From Oligoflexia bacterium (GTDB lineage: Bacteria > Bdellovibrionota_C > UBA2361 > JBGSMV01): a stretch of 64,000 nucleotides of DNA. Positions within the stretch are counted from its first letter, which is position 1. Each line of letters begins with the position of its first letter. The stretch spans positions 38,588 to 102,587 of the forward strand of contig JAIBBU010000009.1 of the NCBI GenBank assembly GCA_019694515.1. The letters are read 5' to 3'. The position numbers and the translations under genes are program-made. Positions 16,629 to 24,426 of this stretch are shown in pieces. Under the pieces are notes generated by a model. The model saw only the letters and a list, made by a program, of their open reading frames with translations. It was not told the origin of the DNA and searched no databases.

Positions 16629-16920
16629 CGCTCAAGGAGGAGGTTTCCTCCATGTTGATGGCAACAAACTCTTTCAGCTCATCCGGTACGCCGGAGTCTT
16701 CATAGATCGCCTGCACCGGACACTCGGTCTCACACGCTCCGCAGTTGATGCACTCATCGGGATGAATCATCAGCATACCGTAGTCTTCACCCGCGGCCGG
16801 TTTCCCGAACTTGTCGTTATATTTCTTCTTCTTGATGTTGTAGAAGCAATCAACAGGGCAAACCTCGCAGCACGAACGATCTTTAGTGCCAAGGCAGGTA
16901 AGAGTGACAATGTAGGCCAT
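16585..16920 (-). CDS. fdxA: FdxA-type 7Fe/8Fe ferredoxin
   Basis: Small soluble electron carrier, 111 residues. The first cluster motif is the FdxA-like CLGTKDRSCCEVCPVDC (spaced Cys pattern of a [3Fe-4S] or [4Fe-4S] site); the second is a classic CINCGACETECP. The N-terminal MAYIVTLTCLGTKDRSCC matches the Azotobacter/Thermus seven-iron ferredoxins in layout. The middle (NIKKKKYNDKFGKPAAGED) is an insertion between the clusters. The C-terminal tail is acidic then polar. The 3' end overlaps the dacB-like gene by 44 bases. The redox partner cannot be told here. Confidence 0.9.
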   Translation of the reverse strand: MAYIVTLTCLGTKDRSCCEVCPVDCFYNIKKKKYNDKFGKPAAGEDYGMLMIHPDECINCGACETECPVQAIYEDSGVPDELKEFVAINMEETSSLSDEELDASRCTSKSN

Positions 16921-17256
16921 TGGAGCAACTCCCGAAATAAAACCGGTTGTCCTTTAGGTCTAACAAAACCAAAGCTAAATGAAAATAAGAGGCTGAAAAT
17001 TGTACAGGTTAGCGGGTAGTTCTAGGAGAGAAGGCAAGAAAAAAGGGGACAATTCTTTTGGAATCGCCCCCTACTCGCAGAAAGGATGGTGTCATGCCTA
17101 TGAGTAAAGATATCGACGGGATTTGGCGGCTTATTAGTTTCTAGAGCTAAAAAGAAAAAAAACTTTAGTTCGTTTTTTATCTTGATATTTCAATAGGTTA
17201 TAGTATTATTTGCCAAGCCCTGCCCCTGCTTCTATAACGTATACCCGCCCTCATAG
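16921..17256. other. AT-rich intergenic region between ferredoxin and tRNA-Cys
   Basis: No gene seen in ~336 bases. It should contain the ferredoxin promoter (leftward) and the tRNA promoter (rightward, 17182-17209). Around 17046-17071, GGGG...CCCC with an inner ATTC/GAAT pair can fold into a hairpin. Around 17154-17177 an A-run (AAAAAAAC) and a T-run (GTTTTTT) face each other. The stretch is clearly richer in A+T than the genes around it. Confidence 0.5.
17182..17209 (+). promoter_or_regulatory. Probable sigma-70-type promoter of tRNA-Cys
   Basis: -35 TTGATA (17182-17187), 16-base spacer, -10 TATTAT (17204-17209). Predicted transcription start near 17216, about 40 bases before the tRNA, a normal leader length for a tRNA gene. 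Confidence 0.5.
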
Positions 17257-17330
17257 GGCCCGATCGCCAAGTTGGCTAAGGCAACGGTTTGCAAAACCGT
17301 CATTCGCCGGTTCGAATCCGGCTCGGGCCT
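17257..17330 (+). tRNA. tRNA-Cys (anticodon GCA)
   Basis: 74-nt cloverleaf. The acceptor arms GGCCCGA (17257-17263) and TCGGGCC (17323-17329) pair in all seven positions, with discriminator T (17330), the base expected for Cys. The anticodon stem ACGGT/ACCGT encloses loop TTGCAAA, anticodon GCA. The T arm is GCCGG-TTCGAAT-CCGGC. CCA is not encoded. The last 18 bases are also the start of an 88-bp repeat array that runs to ~17553. Confidence 0.95.
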
Positions 17331-17553
17331 ATATTTCTGCGATTGCTTCGCAATTCGTCGGCCCGAGATGCGATTCGAACGCCCCGCAGGGACAACTCAG
17401 CGAATCCGGCTCGGGCCTATATTTTCGCGATTGCTTCGCAATACGTCGGCCCGAGATGCGATTCAAACGCCCCGCAGGGACAACTCAGCGAATCCGGCTC
17501 GGGCCTATATTTTCGCGATTGCTTCGCAATTCGTCGGCCCGAGGTGCAATTCG
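17313..17553 (+). repeat. 88-bp tandem foldback repeats starting in the tRNA-Cys 3' end
   Basis: Copies begin at 17313, 17401 and 17489, exactly 88 bases apart; the third stops after ~65 bases. Each copy starts with the tRNA-Cys 3' end CGAATCCGGCTCGGGCC (positions 1-17), then a spacer containing hairpin ATTGC-TTC-GCAAT (30-42), then an inverted, imperfect copy of the tRNA end, GGCCCGAGATGCGATTCG (48-65). A 23-base linker (AACGCCCC ... CAACTCAG, 66-88) separates the foldbacks. Copy 2 differs from copy 1 at about four positions. The third copy ends precisely at the end of the foldback. Function unknown. Confidence 0.9.
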
Positions 17554-17647
17554 CGGACAGGACAGAGCGCAAAGGCACTAATTGCGTAATTCTGCCTTAC
17601 CCCAAGCCCATCACAAAGATGAATAACCATGCGAAACATGATAGGGA

Positions 17648-18580
17648 ATGGCTGTGAACTTCGTGCCTGTCTCTCCTGATCCGCGTGAACAACCAATCGG
17701 TCCCGCCACCTCCCATTTGGGTGACGGCGCCTCGCTTCCTCAGCATCGCTGGAACCCGGTAGAGTACGCACGAGTCGCAGCTTATGTTCAAGTCAGGGAA
17801 GCGCTGCATCTGCTAGGCTATTATCAATTCCGGGGCGATGAGCGTGTACTTGATGTGGGCTCGGGTGACGGCGGATTTACCGCTCTGCATTTAGCTCCTC
17901 GCGTGCCACACGGTCTGGTTGTCGGCCTAGACAGTGACGTAGCAATGCTTGAAGGCGCTCAAGCCAATTATCCCTCCGCGAATTATCCACATTTGAGATT
18001 TGTGCTTGGAGACGTTAGACGGATTAGCGCGGCCTTAAATGCCCTAAGCCGTGAAGCCCCAGCAGCGTTTGACCTAATCTTCTCCAATTCAGCCTTACAC
18101 CACCTCTACACTCACGAAGAACACCAACGCGCCTTGATCGAAATGCGGCGGCACGCTCATCCCGAAACGACCCTGCTTTGTTCCTTCGCCGGTAAAGGAA
18201 ATTTTCAAGATCTCCGGACGGCCCTGGATACCATTTCCCAGAGGGAGCCCTATACACACGCATTCAAAGGTTTTAGCTATCCCTTATGGCTGCCTGAGGA
18301 AGAACAATATGCTCAACTGTTAGAGCGCAGTGGATTTGCGCCGCAGTATTTGGAATTGCAGCACCGTACTATGCAGCTCCCGGACATAGATGCGCTGGCA
18401 GGCTGGATTCGCTACTCGGTCCGAAGCTATATGAGTAGGCTTGCCGGGGAGAGCGAAGAGACGAAAACCCGCTTTTCGCTGCAGGCCGCCGAAGAGTATC
18501 TTAAGCTTGTGCCACCTGAGCCTGACGGCGGCTGCAGTCTAACCGTTTCAAACCTGATCCTCGTAGCTGACGCTGTTTAG
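17648..18580 (+). CDS. Class I SAM-dependent methyltransferase
   Basis: 310 residues, soluble. The SAM-binding motif I is VLDVGSGDGGFTALHLA (~64-80), the acidic strand-2 residue is in VVGLDSD, motif II region in FVLGDVRRIS, and DLIFSNSALHHL marks strand 4. The general layout (HHL after motif IV, helical C-terminal lid) is like trans-aconitate or small-molecule methyltransferases, but the substrate cannot be assigned. ATG 17648 has a GGGA shortly upstream. It lies directly after the tRNA-Cys repeat array and is followed by a perfect 19-bp RAYT-type palindrome at 18642. Confidence 0.85.
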   Translation: MAVNFVPVSPDPREQPIGPATSHLGDGASLPQHRWNPVEYARVAAYVQVREALHLLGYYQFRGDERVLDVGSGDGGFTALHLAPRVPHGLVVGLDSDVAMLEGAQANYPSANYPHLRFVLGDVRRISAALNALSREAPAAFDLIFSNSALHHLYTHEEHQRALIEMRRHAHPETTLLCSFAGKGNFQDLRTALDTISQREPYTHAFKGFSYPLWLPEEEQYAQLLERSGFAPQYLELQHRTMQLPDIDALAGWIRYSVRSYMSRLAGESEETKTRFSLQAAEEYLKLVPPEPDGGCSLTVSNLILVADAV

Positions 18581-18641
18581 CATACCTGTGATAGCGATCT
18601 ACCCCTAAGGAAGTCAGCTATTTACCTGACTATATTTGCTG

Positions 18642-18660
18642 CGAAGTCTCTGAGACTTCG
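18642..18660. repeat. Dispersed REP-like palindrome (perfect copy)
   Basis: CGAAGTCTCTGAGACTTCG, nine-base arms around a single T. Intergenic, same core as the elements flanking the RAYT at 6-7 kb. It is preceded by a small inverted repeat (AGTCAG 18612-18617, CTGACT 18626-18631) and by TATTTGCT, which also precedes the copy at 50927. No T-run follows, so it is not a typical terminator. Confidence 0.8.
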
Positions 18661-18749
18661 AAAGGTCAGCCCGCGCCTTCCACCCTTCTTTAGCCGCTGA
18701 AAGTTGCTATCATCCTGGAAATCAGCGGACTTATAAGTTGTAGTTGTTC

Positions 18750-19472
18750 ATGCTGGATTTGAGCGCGATTAAAGCTAGCCTTCCCAATCCAATACGTGGA
18801 TTACTTTTAGATCTTAGGCGCCTGGCGTTCTCCACCATGGTGTTTCCGCGCTCCGAGGGTAACTGCCATGAGTTCAGCGCCAACCTCCATCTAACCGAAG
18901 CTTTCTTGGGCGATTCCAGCGTCGCCGAAGAGTGCAGGAAATTGATTCAGCACTTCGGAATCCAGACTGTCATCGAGACCGGGACCAATGTCGGGGCATC
19001 GACAAAGGCATTTGCTGCTATGGCTCCCGAAGTCGTCAGCATTGAACTGCACGAACCATATCTTAAGCAGGCCAAGGTAAACTTACGCGGGCATGACAAC
19101 GTGACTCTAATGCAGGGAAATTCACCTGAAGTATTAAGAAGAATTCTGCCCGCTGTAAAAAAGCCGGTTCTGTTTTTTCTGGATGCACACTGGGATAAGT
19201 ATTGGCCGATTCAAGACGAACTGCGCGCTATAGCTGAAAACGGAGAGTGCCCTAGAAGCGTGATCGTGATCCACGATTTTCATGTACCCGACACCAACTT
19301 ACGGTACGAAAGGTATTACGGCCGGAGGTTGGATATGAAGCTGGTTGAGGAAGCGATGCGGCGCATCAATCCCAATTTCGGTTACTACTACAACTGCGAG
19401 CCCTCCCAGGGCAGAACGGGAGTGGTGTTCTTCTATCCGCGGGATATCCAGGCGCCTGTCTCTCGACCGTAA
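18750..19472 (+). CDS. Putative SAM-dependent methyltransferase (class I fold)
   Basis: 240 residues from ATG 18750; an in-frame TTG two codons earlier is less likely. The Rossmann motif I reads VIETGTNVGASTKAFA (~70-85), followed by VVSIELHEPYLKQA (strand 2 with acidic end) and VLFFLDAHWDKYWP, where a metal- or substrate-binding Asp-Ala-His is typical of Methyltransf_24-like and related enzymes acting on sugars or peptides. The VIVIHDFHVPD motif later also fits a metal-dependent member. Palindromic RAYT-type elements lie on both sides (18642 and 19557), so this gene may sit in a small block bracketed by such elements. Confidence 0.75.
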   Translation: MLDLSAIKASLPNPIRGLLLDLRRLAFSTMVFPRSEGNCHEFSANLHLTEAFLGDSSVAEECRKLIQHFGIQTVIETGTNVGASTKAFAAMAPEVVSIELHEPYLKQAKVNLRGHDNVTLMQGNSPEVLRRILPAVKKPVLFFLDAHWDKYWPIQDELRAIAENGECPRSVIVIHDFHVPDTNLRYERYYGRRLDMKLVEEAMRRINPNFGYYYNCEPSQGRTGVVFFYPRDIQAPVSRP

Positions 19473-19556
19473 AGGTGCCTCTCTGCCACAGTGGGTCGTT
19501 AGTCGACCGCGAAGATTTTCTAAAGGCTTCAAGGCCTTACTCCTTTACTGGAGCTG

Positions 19557-19576
19557 CGAAGTCTCTGAGACCTTAC
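19557..19576. repeat. Dispersed REP-like palindrome (imperfect copy)
   Basis: CGAAGTCTCTGAGAC followed by CTTACG where perfect copies have TTCG. It shares GCTGCGAAGTCTCTGAGAC with the 18642 copy in the same orientation. Intergenic, after the 18750 gene. Confidence 0.7.
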
Positions 19577-19633
19577 GAATTGCTTAGTAAAGGGGGTTGG
19601 GTAGTATAGCGCCTGAATTGGAGAAGTTTTCCG

Positions 19634-21697
19634 ATGGGGTCCACACGTTTTTCGGCAGTTATTTCTCAGCCTCCAGCAGGTTCGCGCGCCTGTGAGGTGG
19701 TGGATGAGATTCTAGATGGCAACTGCTTTCCCGCCTCCGAGTCCCCGCAAACGATTCTGTCCTCCCTGTCCGAAGCCCGACTGCTAGACTTCCATCAAAA
19801 TAGAAGAATCTTGGTAATAGATGACGTCCCCGAGACCGGCCGCCGATTTGCCGGAGCCCTAGCCCAGCTTTACGGAAAGGTGGAATTCGAAACAGATCCC
19901 GTCTCCGCGCTTGCCCGCATCCAGGAGAGCTGTGCCCAAGGCACTCCTTATGATGCCATCGTCTTGGACCTCTATATGCCGAAGATGCAGGGGACTGAGG
20001 TACTTGCGAAACTAGGCGACAGCGCCCCAGCAGTAGTGATCAACACGGCCTCGATGATGGCACCAATAGTGGGTGAATTAGCGTATGCTATCGATAGCTA
20101 TGTAGCCGGAAAAGCCCAGGCGCTTTTCGAAGAGCTGAAGGCTGAACGTTCCAGCATGGGATTACCCACCGTAGCGATCTTCACGCATCATAAATTAGAC
20201 GCGTTAGCGGCATTGGTAGACAAACTGGACACCGCCATGTTAATCCGACAGTTTGTAACGGATAGCACCTCGCAGTTTCTTGCAAATTTTCAGCCGACCT
20301 TAACTGAAGTGGTCTTTACCGAAGAGACCCTGCATTTCGTGGCCGAAGATGTGCATAACTTTGCCGTAGCGCTGGCGCCCCTGCTGGCAGCTGATCGTGA
20401 CCATCCCGCACTGCGCGGATCCGAGTGGTGGAATGCCAATCGAGAATCGACTCAACAAGCGTTCGCTGCCATTGCCGCCACAAGTTTCAGTTCGCTAGTG
20501 GGCGAGACGCCAGGGCTTACGATTTCGAAACTGCACAGCTTGGTTAACAATCTCGGACTGCTGGAACCTCCGTCCCCCGATATCTTCGACCGACCGGAGG
20601 ATGCGGAGTGCCGAAGATTACTTCGAGTCTGGGACTCGCAGTGGCGAAAGCTCAAAGGGGCACTGAATTCGAGATATGTGGCACTCCAACAATACCACAG
20701 CGGCGAACTCGATGTAGGATCTCTCATATCGAAACTCTTTCCCAAGGCAGTTGTAGAGATCGGCACAGCAGCGCGCTACAGCTACGAGCCCGAATACGAA
20801 GAAGAGCTTAGCCCACTAATCAAGGATCCAGATCGGCTCATCCGCACCTTTCTAACGGATTTAATGGCAGCCTTTAGGAGTAGGATCTCCTTCGCAGATA
20901 CCTCGGGCACCTCGCGCGTAAGTGTCTGGGCCACACTTTGCGGTGAATATAATCAGGGCGAGATCTGGATGCCGGAAGCGCACGTGAGACAATTTGCCAG
21001 AATGAATTGTGGTCACTACTGGAAGATCAATCTAGGGGACGAAACCGGACGCACCTTGGATCAGGACTTCGGATCCCTGGCACCAGCTATATCCATGCTT
21101 CAAAGATCCGGACTGGCCTTCATAGAAACGCTCGAAGAGCAGGATGGATCGAATTTCATTGTTTATCTGAAGGCGGGCGAAAAGGCCGCGGATTATATCG
21201 CCGAGATAGACAAGATCGCAGAGGAGAAGATCAAGAAACCCGATGGCACTTGGATCTATAATGAGAGAGGCGAGGATCGCCCCTACAAGGTCCAAGAGGA
21301 TCTGGGGAAGACTGGGGACATTATAGCGATTGGCGACTTACCTGATCGAAGACACAGATATAAGAAGCCAATATTATACAGACACGCAGAGTTGAGGATC
21401 TGGTGTGACGCGAGTGACAGTAGCCACCAAGCATCGGCGTTCTTGATTAACGATATTCTCGCGGAGCTGCAGGCTAAGGCCGGCGATGCGGCTGGCGCGA
21501 AAGCACGCCGTCTCGAATCGAGCACGCGGGAGTCAATCTACCGTGAAGGGATTCGAGTACTGTACGAGGGAGATCGTCTGATTCTGGAACTCTCGCCCAA
21601 GGATCTAAAAACACACTGGGCATTTCAAACCCTGGTGGAATTGGGAGTACCGGCTAAAAAAATCGAGGCGAATCCGTTCGTCTTTCTCGCGAGATAA
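19634..21697 (+). CDS. Receiver-domain protein with long uncharacterised output region
   Basis: 687 residues, soluble. A CheY-like receiver covers ~57-168: acidic pocket D63/D64 (ILVIDDVPETG), phosphoacceptor D112 (DAIVLDLYMPKMQG), Thr/Ser region INTAS (~137-140) and K160. The remaining ~520 residues match no domain I know: a helical region (~170-330), a block with GEIWMPEAHVRQFARMN and GRTLDQDFGSL, then a charged segment (KPDGTWIYNERGEDRPYKV), and a C-terminal alpha/beta end (LILELSPKDLKTHWAF). No DNA-binding HTH, GGDEF, EAL or kinase domain was seen. There is no histidine kinase in the window. ATG 19634. It faces 21707-22534 with nine bases between. Confidence 0.8.
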   Translation: MGSTRFSAVISQPPAGSRACEVVDEILDGNCFPASESPQTILSSLSEARLLDFHQNRRILVIDDVPETGRRFAGALAQLYGKVEFETDPVSALARIQESCAQGTPYDAIVLDLYMPKMQGTEVLAKLGDSAPAVVINTASMMAPIVGELAYAIDSYVAGKAQALFEELKAERSSMGLPTVAIFTHHKLDALAALVDKLDTAMLIRQFVTDSTSQFLANFQPTLTEVVFTEETLHFVAEDVHNFAVALAPLLAADRDHPALRGSEWWNANRESTQQAFAAIAATSFSSLVGETPGLTISKLHSLVNNLGLLEPPSPDIFDRPEDAECRRLLRVWDSQWRKLKGALNSRYVALQQYHSGELDVGSLISKLFPKAVVEIGTAARYSYEPEYEEELSPLIKDPDRLIRTFLTDLMAAFRSRISFADTSGTSRVSVWATLCGEYNQGEIWMPEAHVRQFARMNCGHYWKINLGDETGRTLDQDFGSLAPAISMLQRSGLAFIETLEEQDGSNFIVYLKAGEKAADYIAEIDKIAEEKIKKPDGTWIYNERGEDRPYKVQEDLGKTGDIIAIGDLPDRRHRYKKPILYRHAELRIWCDASDSSHQASAFLINDILAELQAKAGDAAGAKARRLESSTRESIYREGIRVLYEGDRLILELSPKDLKTHWAFQTLVELGVPAKKIEANPFVFLAR

Positions 21698-21706
21698 GCG
21701 CCGTCC

Positions 21707-22534
21707 CTAGGTTCGCGGCCGTCGAGGTGGGGGCGTGCCGGCACGGATAAATACGTGCGGCGCAAGTACATCGATCGCGGCTCTGACATCCACGCCTGGG
21801 GGGCATGTAGATTCAATCGCGCTCACAATAGAGAAGCCCAGTCCCTTAATTACCGCCATCATCTGATCACTGTCGCCGGCCCGGCAGAGCTGCAATACAG
21901 CGGCAGAGGCAAAGTCCGGAAGCTGCTCCTCAACATCGGCAGGATTCAAGCTTTGAACGAAGCCCTCGGCGAAGGCTAGCTGCGACTCACGGCTAGCGAT
22001 ACGAAGCCGCGTAATCTCCTCATGGATAGTCCCTAGAATCCCGCCCGATATCTTAAGACAGCATAAGGTCACCTCGGATTGTGGGAGTGAAGCAGCGAGC
22101 AACGCTCCACGGCTCACGCTGAATGCCAGACTCATTGAGTCCAGAGCAAATTCACACCCTTCTTCTCCAAGGGGAGAGTGAGTGATCTTTTCGAACAGCT
22201 CAAGCAGCGCTTTCCTGAGTCCCAGAGCCGTTTCATCTTCGAGTGGGGCGCCCAATATCTGCTCAAAACGTGCCAGCGGCTTCTCGAGCCCTTCAAGATC
22301 ATGAATTCTTTCAGCAGTGAGGGCATTAAAAAATCCCCGACAATAGCCGACTTTTTCCTGATCGCGTAAGCGTCGGGGCTCTTGAGCTAGCGCATGCCGG
22401 GCCTCCATGACCAATGCAGCCGCCAAAGAATGGATTAGAAACTCAACACTATCCTGAGGAGCCTGAGCTGGGAGCCGCGCATCCGGCGCGTCCGGGCTCT
22501 GTCGCGAATCGTGAGACTGGGGACCGGTACCCAT
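21707..22534 (-). CDS. Uncharacterised mostly helical protein, 275 aa
   Basis: Not recognised. The N-terminal ~30 residues and C-terminal ~12 are Pro/Arg-rich and probably disordered. Between them are alternating amphipathic helices (SVEFLIHSLAAALVMEARHA, LGLRKALLELFEKIT, ESQLAFAEGFVQSL, DSDQMMAVIKGLGFSIV) with no membrane segment or signal peptide. The helical repeat-like spacing suggests an all-alpha scaffold. ATG 22534. It converges on the receiver-domain gene (nine-base gap) and may be regulated with it, but nothing proves that. Confidence 0.65.
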   Translation of the reverse strand: MGTGPQSHDSRQSPDAPDARLPAQAPQDSVEFLIHSLAAALVMEARHALAQEPRRLRDQEKVGYCRGFFNALTAERIHDLEGLEKPLARFEQILGAPLEDETALGLRKALLELFEKITHSPLGEEGCEFALDSMSLAFSVSRGALLAASLPQSEVTLCCLKISGGILGTIHEEITRLRIASRESQLAFAEGFVQSLNPADVEEQLPDFASAAVLQLCRAGDSDQMMAVIKGLGFSIVSAIESTCPPGVDVRAAIDVLAPHVFIRAGTPPPRRPRT

Positions 22535-22837
22535 CTGCTTTCACTCCGTAGATATTCTGGGAATTACCTGGAACTGACTACTTCCAGGTCCAATTCTAGC
22601 GCCACCTACGGGCTAAGCAATCGAGGATCACCGTTTTTCCGACCGCGCTGCTAGTTCCAACAGAGCGCTTATTGTCCAATACAGTCCAATACCGACAAGC
22701 GGCGAAGTTTTGATCCCAGGAGTTTCAGTTACATCGCTTGAGTACGGAATTCGTCTCCTTAAGCCCCGCTTTCGCTAGGCTCGCAATGACACCACGGAGC
22801 CCCACGATAGAGCCATGGGTATAGGCACTCCACCGGC
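22535..22837. other. Intergenic region with one strong inverted repeat
   Basis: About 303 bases without a gene between xseB and the 21707-22534 gene. It contains a perfect inverted repeat ACCTGGAA (22566-22573) and TTCCAGGT (22582-22589) with an 8-base loop, just upstream of the leftward gene start; it is an operator or leader hairpin candidate, and no T-run follows it on either strand. Nothing else was recognised. Confidence 0.5.
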
Positions 22838-23089
22838 TTACTTGGGCAGCAGCTTAATTTTCTCTTCAGCGCCGGCAAGCAACGCTCTAAGCTGTTCGAT
22901 GATAAAGGCTCCACGTTCGTAAGAGGCGATTGCGCGGTCCAAAGGAAGCTGTCCGGATTCCACCCGCGCAACCAGCTCCTCCAGCAGCTTAAGCCCCTGC
23001 TCGAAGCTCAAGCCCTTCACTAGTTCTTTTGAATTCTCGGCCGAAAGGAGATCTTCTAACGTAACGGTAGCCGCGGATTTCTGCACCAT
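22838..23089 (-). CDS. xseB: Exodeoxyribonuclease VII small subunit
   Basis: 83 residues, soluble helical hairpin. The XseB signature FEQGLKLLEELVARVESG and LPLDRAIASYERG is complete. Several copies decorate one XseA chain in ExoVII, which degrades single-stranded DNA from both ends. It starts five bases after the xseA stop, so the two are cotranscribed. A small polar N-terminal extension (MVQKSAATVTLEDLLSAEN) precedes the conserved core. Confidence 0.95.
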   Translation of the reverse strand: MVQKSAATVTLEDLLSAENSKELVKGLSFEQGLKLLEELVARVESGQLPLDRAIASYERGAFIIEQLRALLAGAEEKIKLLPK

Positions 23090-23094
23090 ATACT

Positions 23095-24426
23095 TTACCC
23101 TTTAATTGTCTTCACCTCGGCCCCTGCCCCGCCCTTTGCAAATCTAAGCTGCAAGATCTCTCCAACTGCGATCTGCGACGAGCTGCTAATCACTCCGGCC
23201 TGGCCCTCTACCACCGCGTATCCGCGCTTGAGTACGCCGCGCGGATCAAGCGCCTCCATCCGGGAAACGACTCGGTCCACAAGGTGCCGTCGCCCGTTTA
23301 GATATTCCACGTATGCACGTGCGCCGCGCTGTCCGATGAAATCCAGCCGCGCCGCACGCTCTCCGATATTGCGAGACCCAAAACCGTACAATTTCTGTCC
23401 CAGCACTTCAAGTTTACCGCGTAGAGTCTCCAAAACTTTGCCCGGTTGAATCGAGTTCAGGCGCGCCTGGGCGGACAGGAGGCGATTGCGTGCATCTTCG
23501 ATGCGCAGCTTGGTAAGCGACTCCAGATGTCCCGCGAGCTCATCAACTTTCTGCGTAAGCGGCATCAACCAGCGCTCATAGTCACGGAGGCGGCGCTCGG
23601 ATTCGGAGAGATACAGCAATAGCTCACTGCGCTTCGGCACTACCATCTCTGCGGCTGCAGTGGGTGTCGGGGCACGGCGATCGGCAACAAAGTCGGCGAG
23701 AGTATAATCCTCTTCATGCCCAACGCCGGAGACCACCGGCACCTTGGAGGCAAAGATCGCCCGTACAACAGTCTCTTCATTAAAGGCCCAAAGGTCCTCT
23801 AGCGAGCCGCCGCCTCGTGCGACAACAATGACGTCCACCAATCCGGAATCCGAGAGCATTTTTATCGACTGCGCAATCTCCTCTGCCGCTCCGGCACCCT
23901 GCACGCGCGAGTCCGCTAAATACACCAGCTGCGACGGCATCCGCTCTCTGATTTTTACATCGATGTCGCGAATCGCCGCGCCCTGACTCGAGGTCACGAG
24001 ACCAATGGCTTTGGGAAAAAATGGAAGGGTCCGTTTCCTTTCGGGGGCAAACAATCCTTCTGCTTCAAGCTTGGCCTTCAGCTCTAAGAATTTCTTGTGC
24101 AGCAGCCCCGCACCCGCCAAGGTGATCGACTCTACAACCATCTGGAGTTTGCCACTGCCCACCCAAACATTGGGGCGACCCCGGCACTGTACGGCCAATC
24201 CCTCCTTAAGCGCGAACTTAATCCGCGGTACACCCGAGCGCCAGATAACGGCCGCCACACAGCCTGTGCCATCCTTCAGGTCGAAATATATATGCCCAGA
24301 CTGGTGATGTTTGATTTTGCTGATCTCGCCCTCGAAATTCAGCCGCGGATGGGCCCGTTCTAAAGTGCTATTCAGCAGCGTTACCAGCTCGGAAATAGAG
24401 AGAAATGCTGCTTCTTCACTTTTCAA
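23095..24426 (-). CDS. xseA: Exodeoxyribonuclease VII large subunit
   Basis: Catalytic subunit of ExoVII. N-terminal OB-fold (LSISELVTLLNSTLERAHP, FEGEISKIKHHQSGHIYFDL), then the nuclease core with GLVTSSQGAAIRDI, VIVVARGGGSLEDLWAFNEE and VVSGVGHEEDYTLADFVADRRAPTPTAAAE, and a long helical C-terminal region for XseB binding. No ATG exists near the N-terminus; in-frame TTG codons occur at 24444, 24438 and 24426. I prefer 24426 (MKSEEAAFLSISELV), which has GGGG six bases upstream. The 5' end overlaps or nearly overlaps the divergent gene at 24405. Confidence 0.93.
   Translation of the reverse strand: MKSEEAAFLSISELVTLLNSTLERAHPRLNFEGEISKIKHHQSGHIYFDLKDGTGCVAAVIWRSGVPRIKFALKEGLAVQCRGRPNVWVGSGKLQMVVESITLAGAGLLHKKFLELKAKLEAEGLFAPERKRTLPFFPKAIGLVTSSQGAAIRDIDVKIRERMPSQLVYLADSRVQGAGAAEEIAQSIKMLSDSGLVDVIVVARGGGSLEDLWAFNEETVVRAIFASKVPVVSGVGHEEDYTLADFVADRRAPTPTAAAEMVVPKRSELLLYLSESERRLRDYERWLMPLTQKVDELAGHLESLTKLRIEDARNRLLSAQARLNSIQPGKVLETLRGKLEVLGQKLYGFGSRNIGERAARLDFIGQRGARAYVEYLNGRRHLVDRVVSRMEALDPRGVLKRGYAVVEGQAGVISSSSQIAVGEILQLRFAKGGAGAEVKTIKG

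Noticed and set aside
17340..17400. A second tRNA on the minus strand
   Set aside because: Only an inverted T-loop/acceptor-like end is present; the T stem does not pair properly and no D or anticodon arm follows.
17313..17553. CRISPR-like array (65-base repeats, 23-base linkers)
   Set aside because: The linkers are identical, not variable, the repeats contain a tRNA end, only three copies exist, and no cas genes are present.
18642..18660. Rho-independent terminator
   Set aside because: The palindrome has no T-run after it and the same core occurs in both orientations and as a pair, as a repeat family rather than a terminator.
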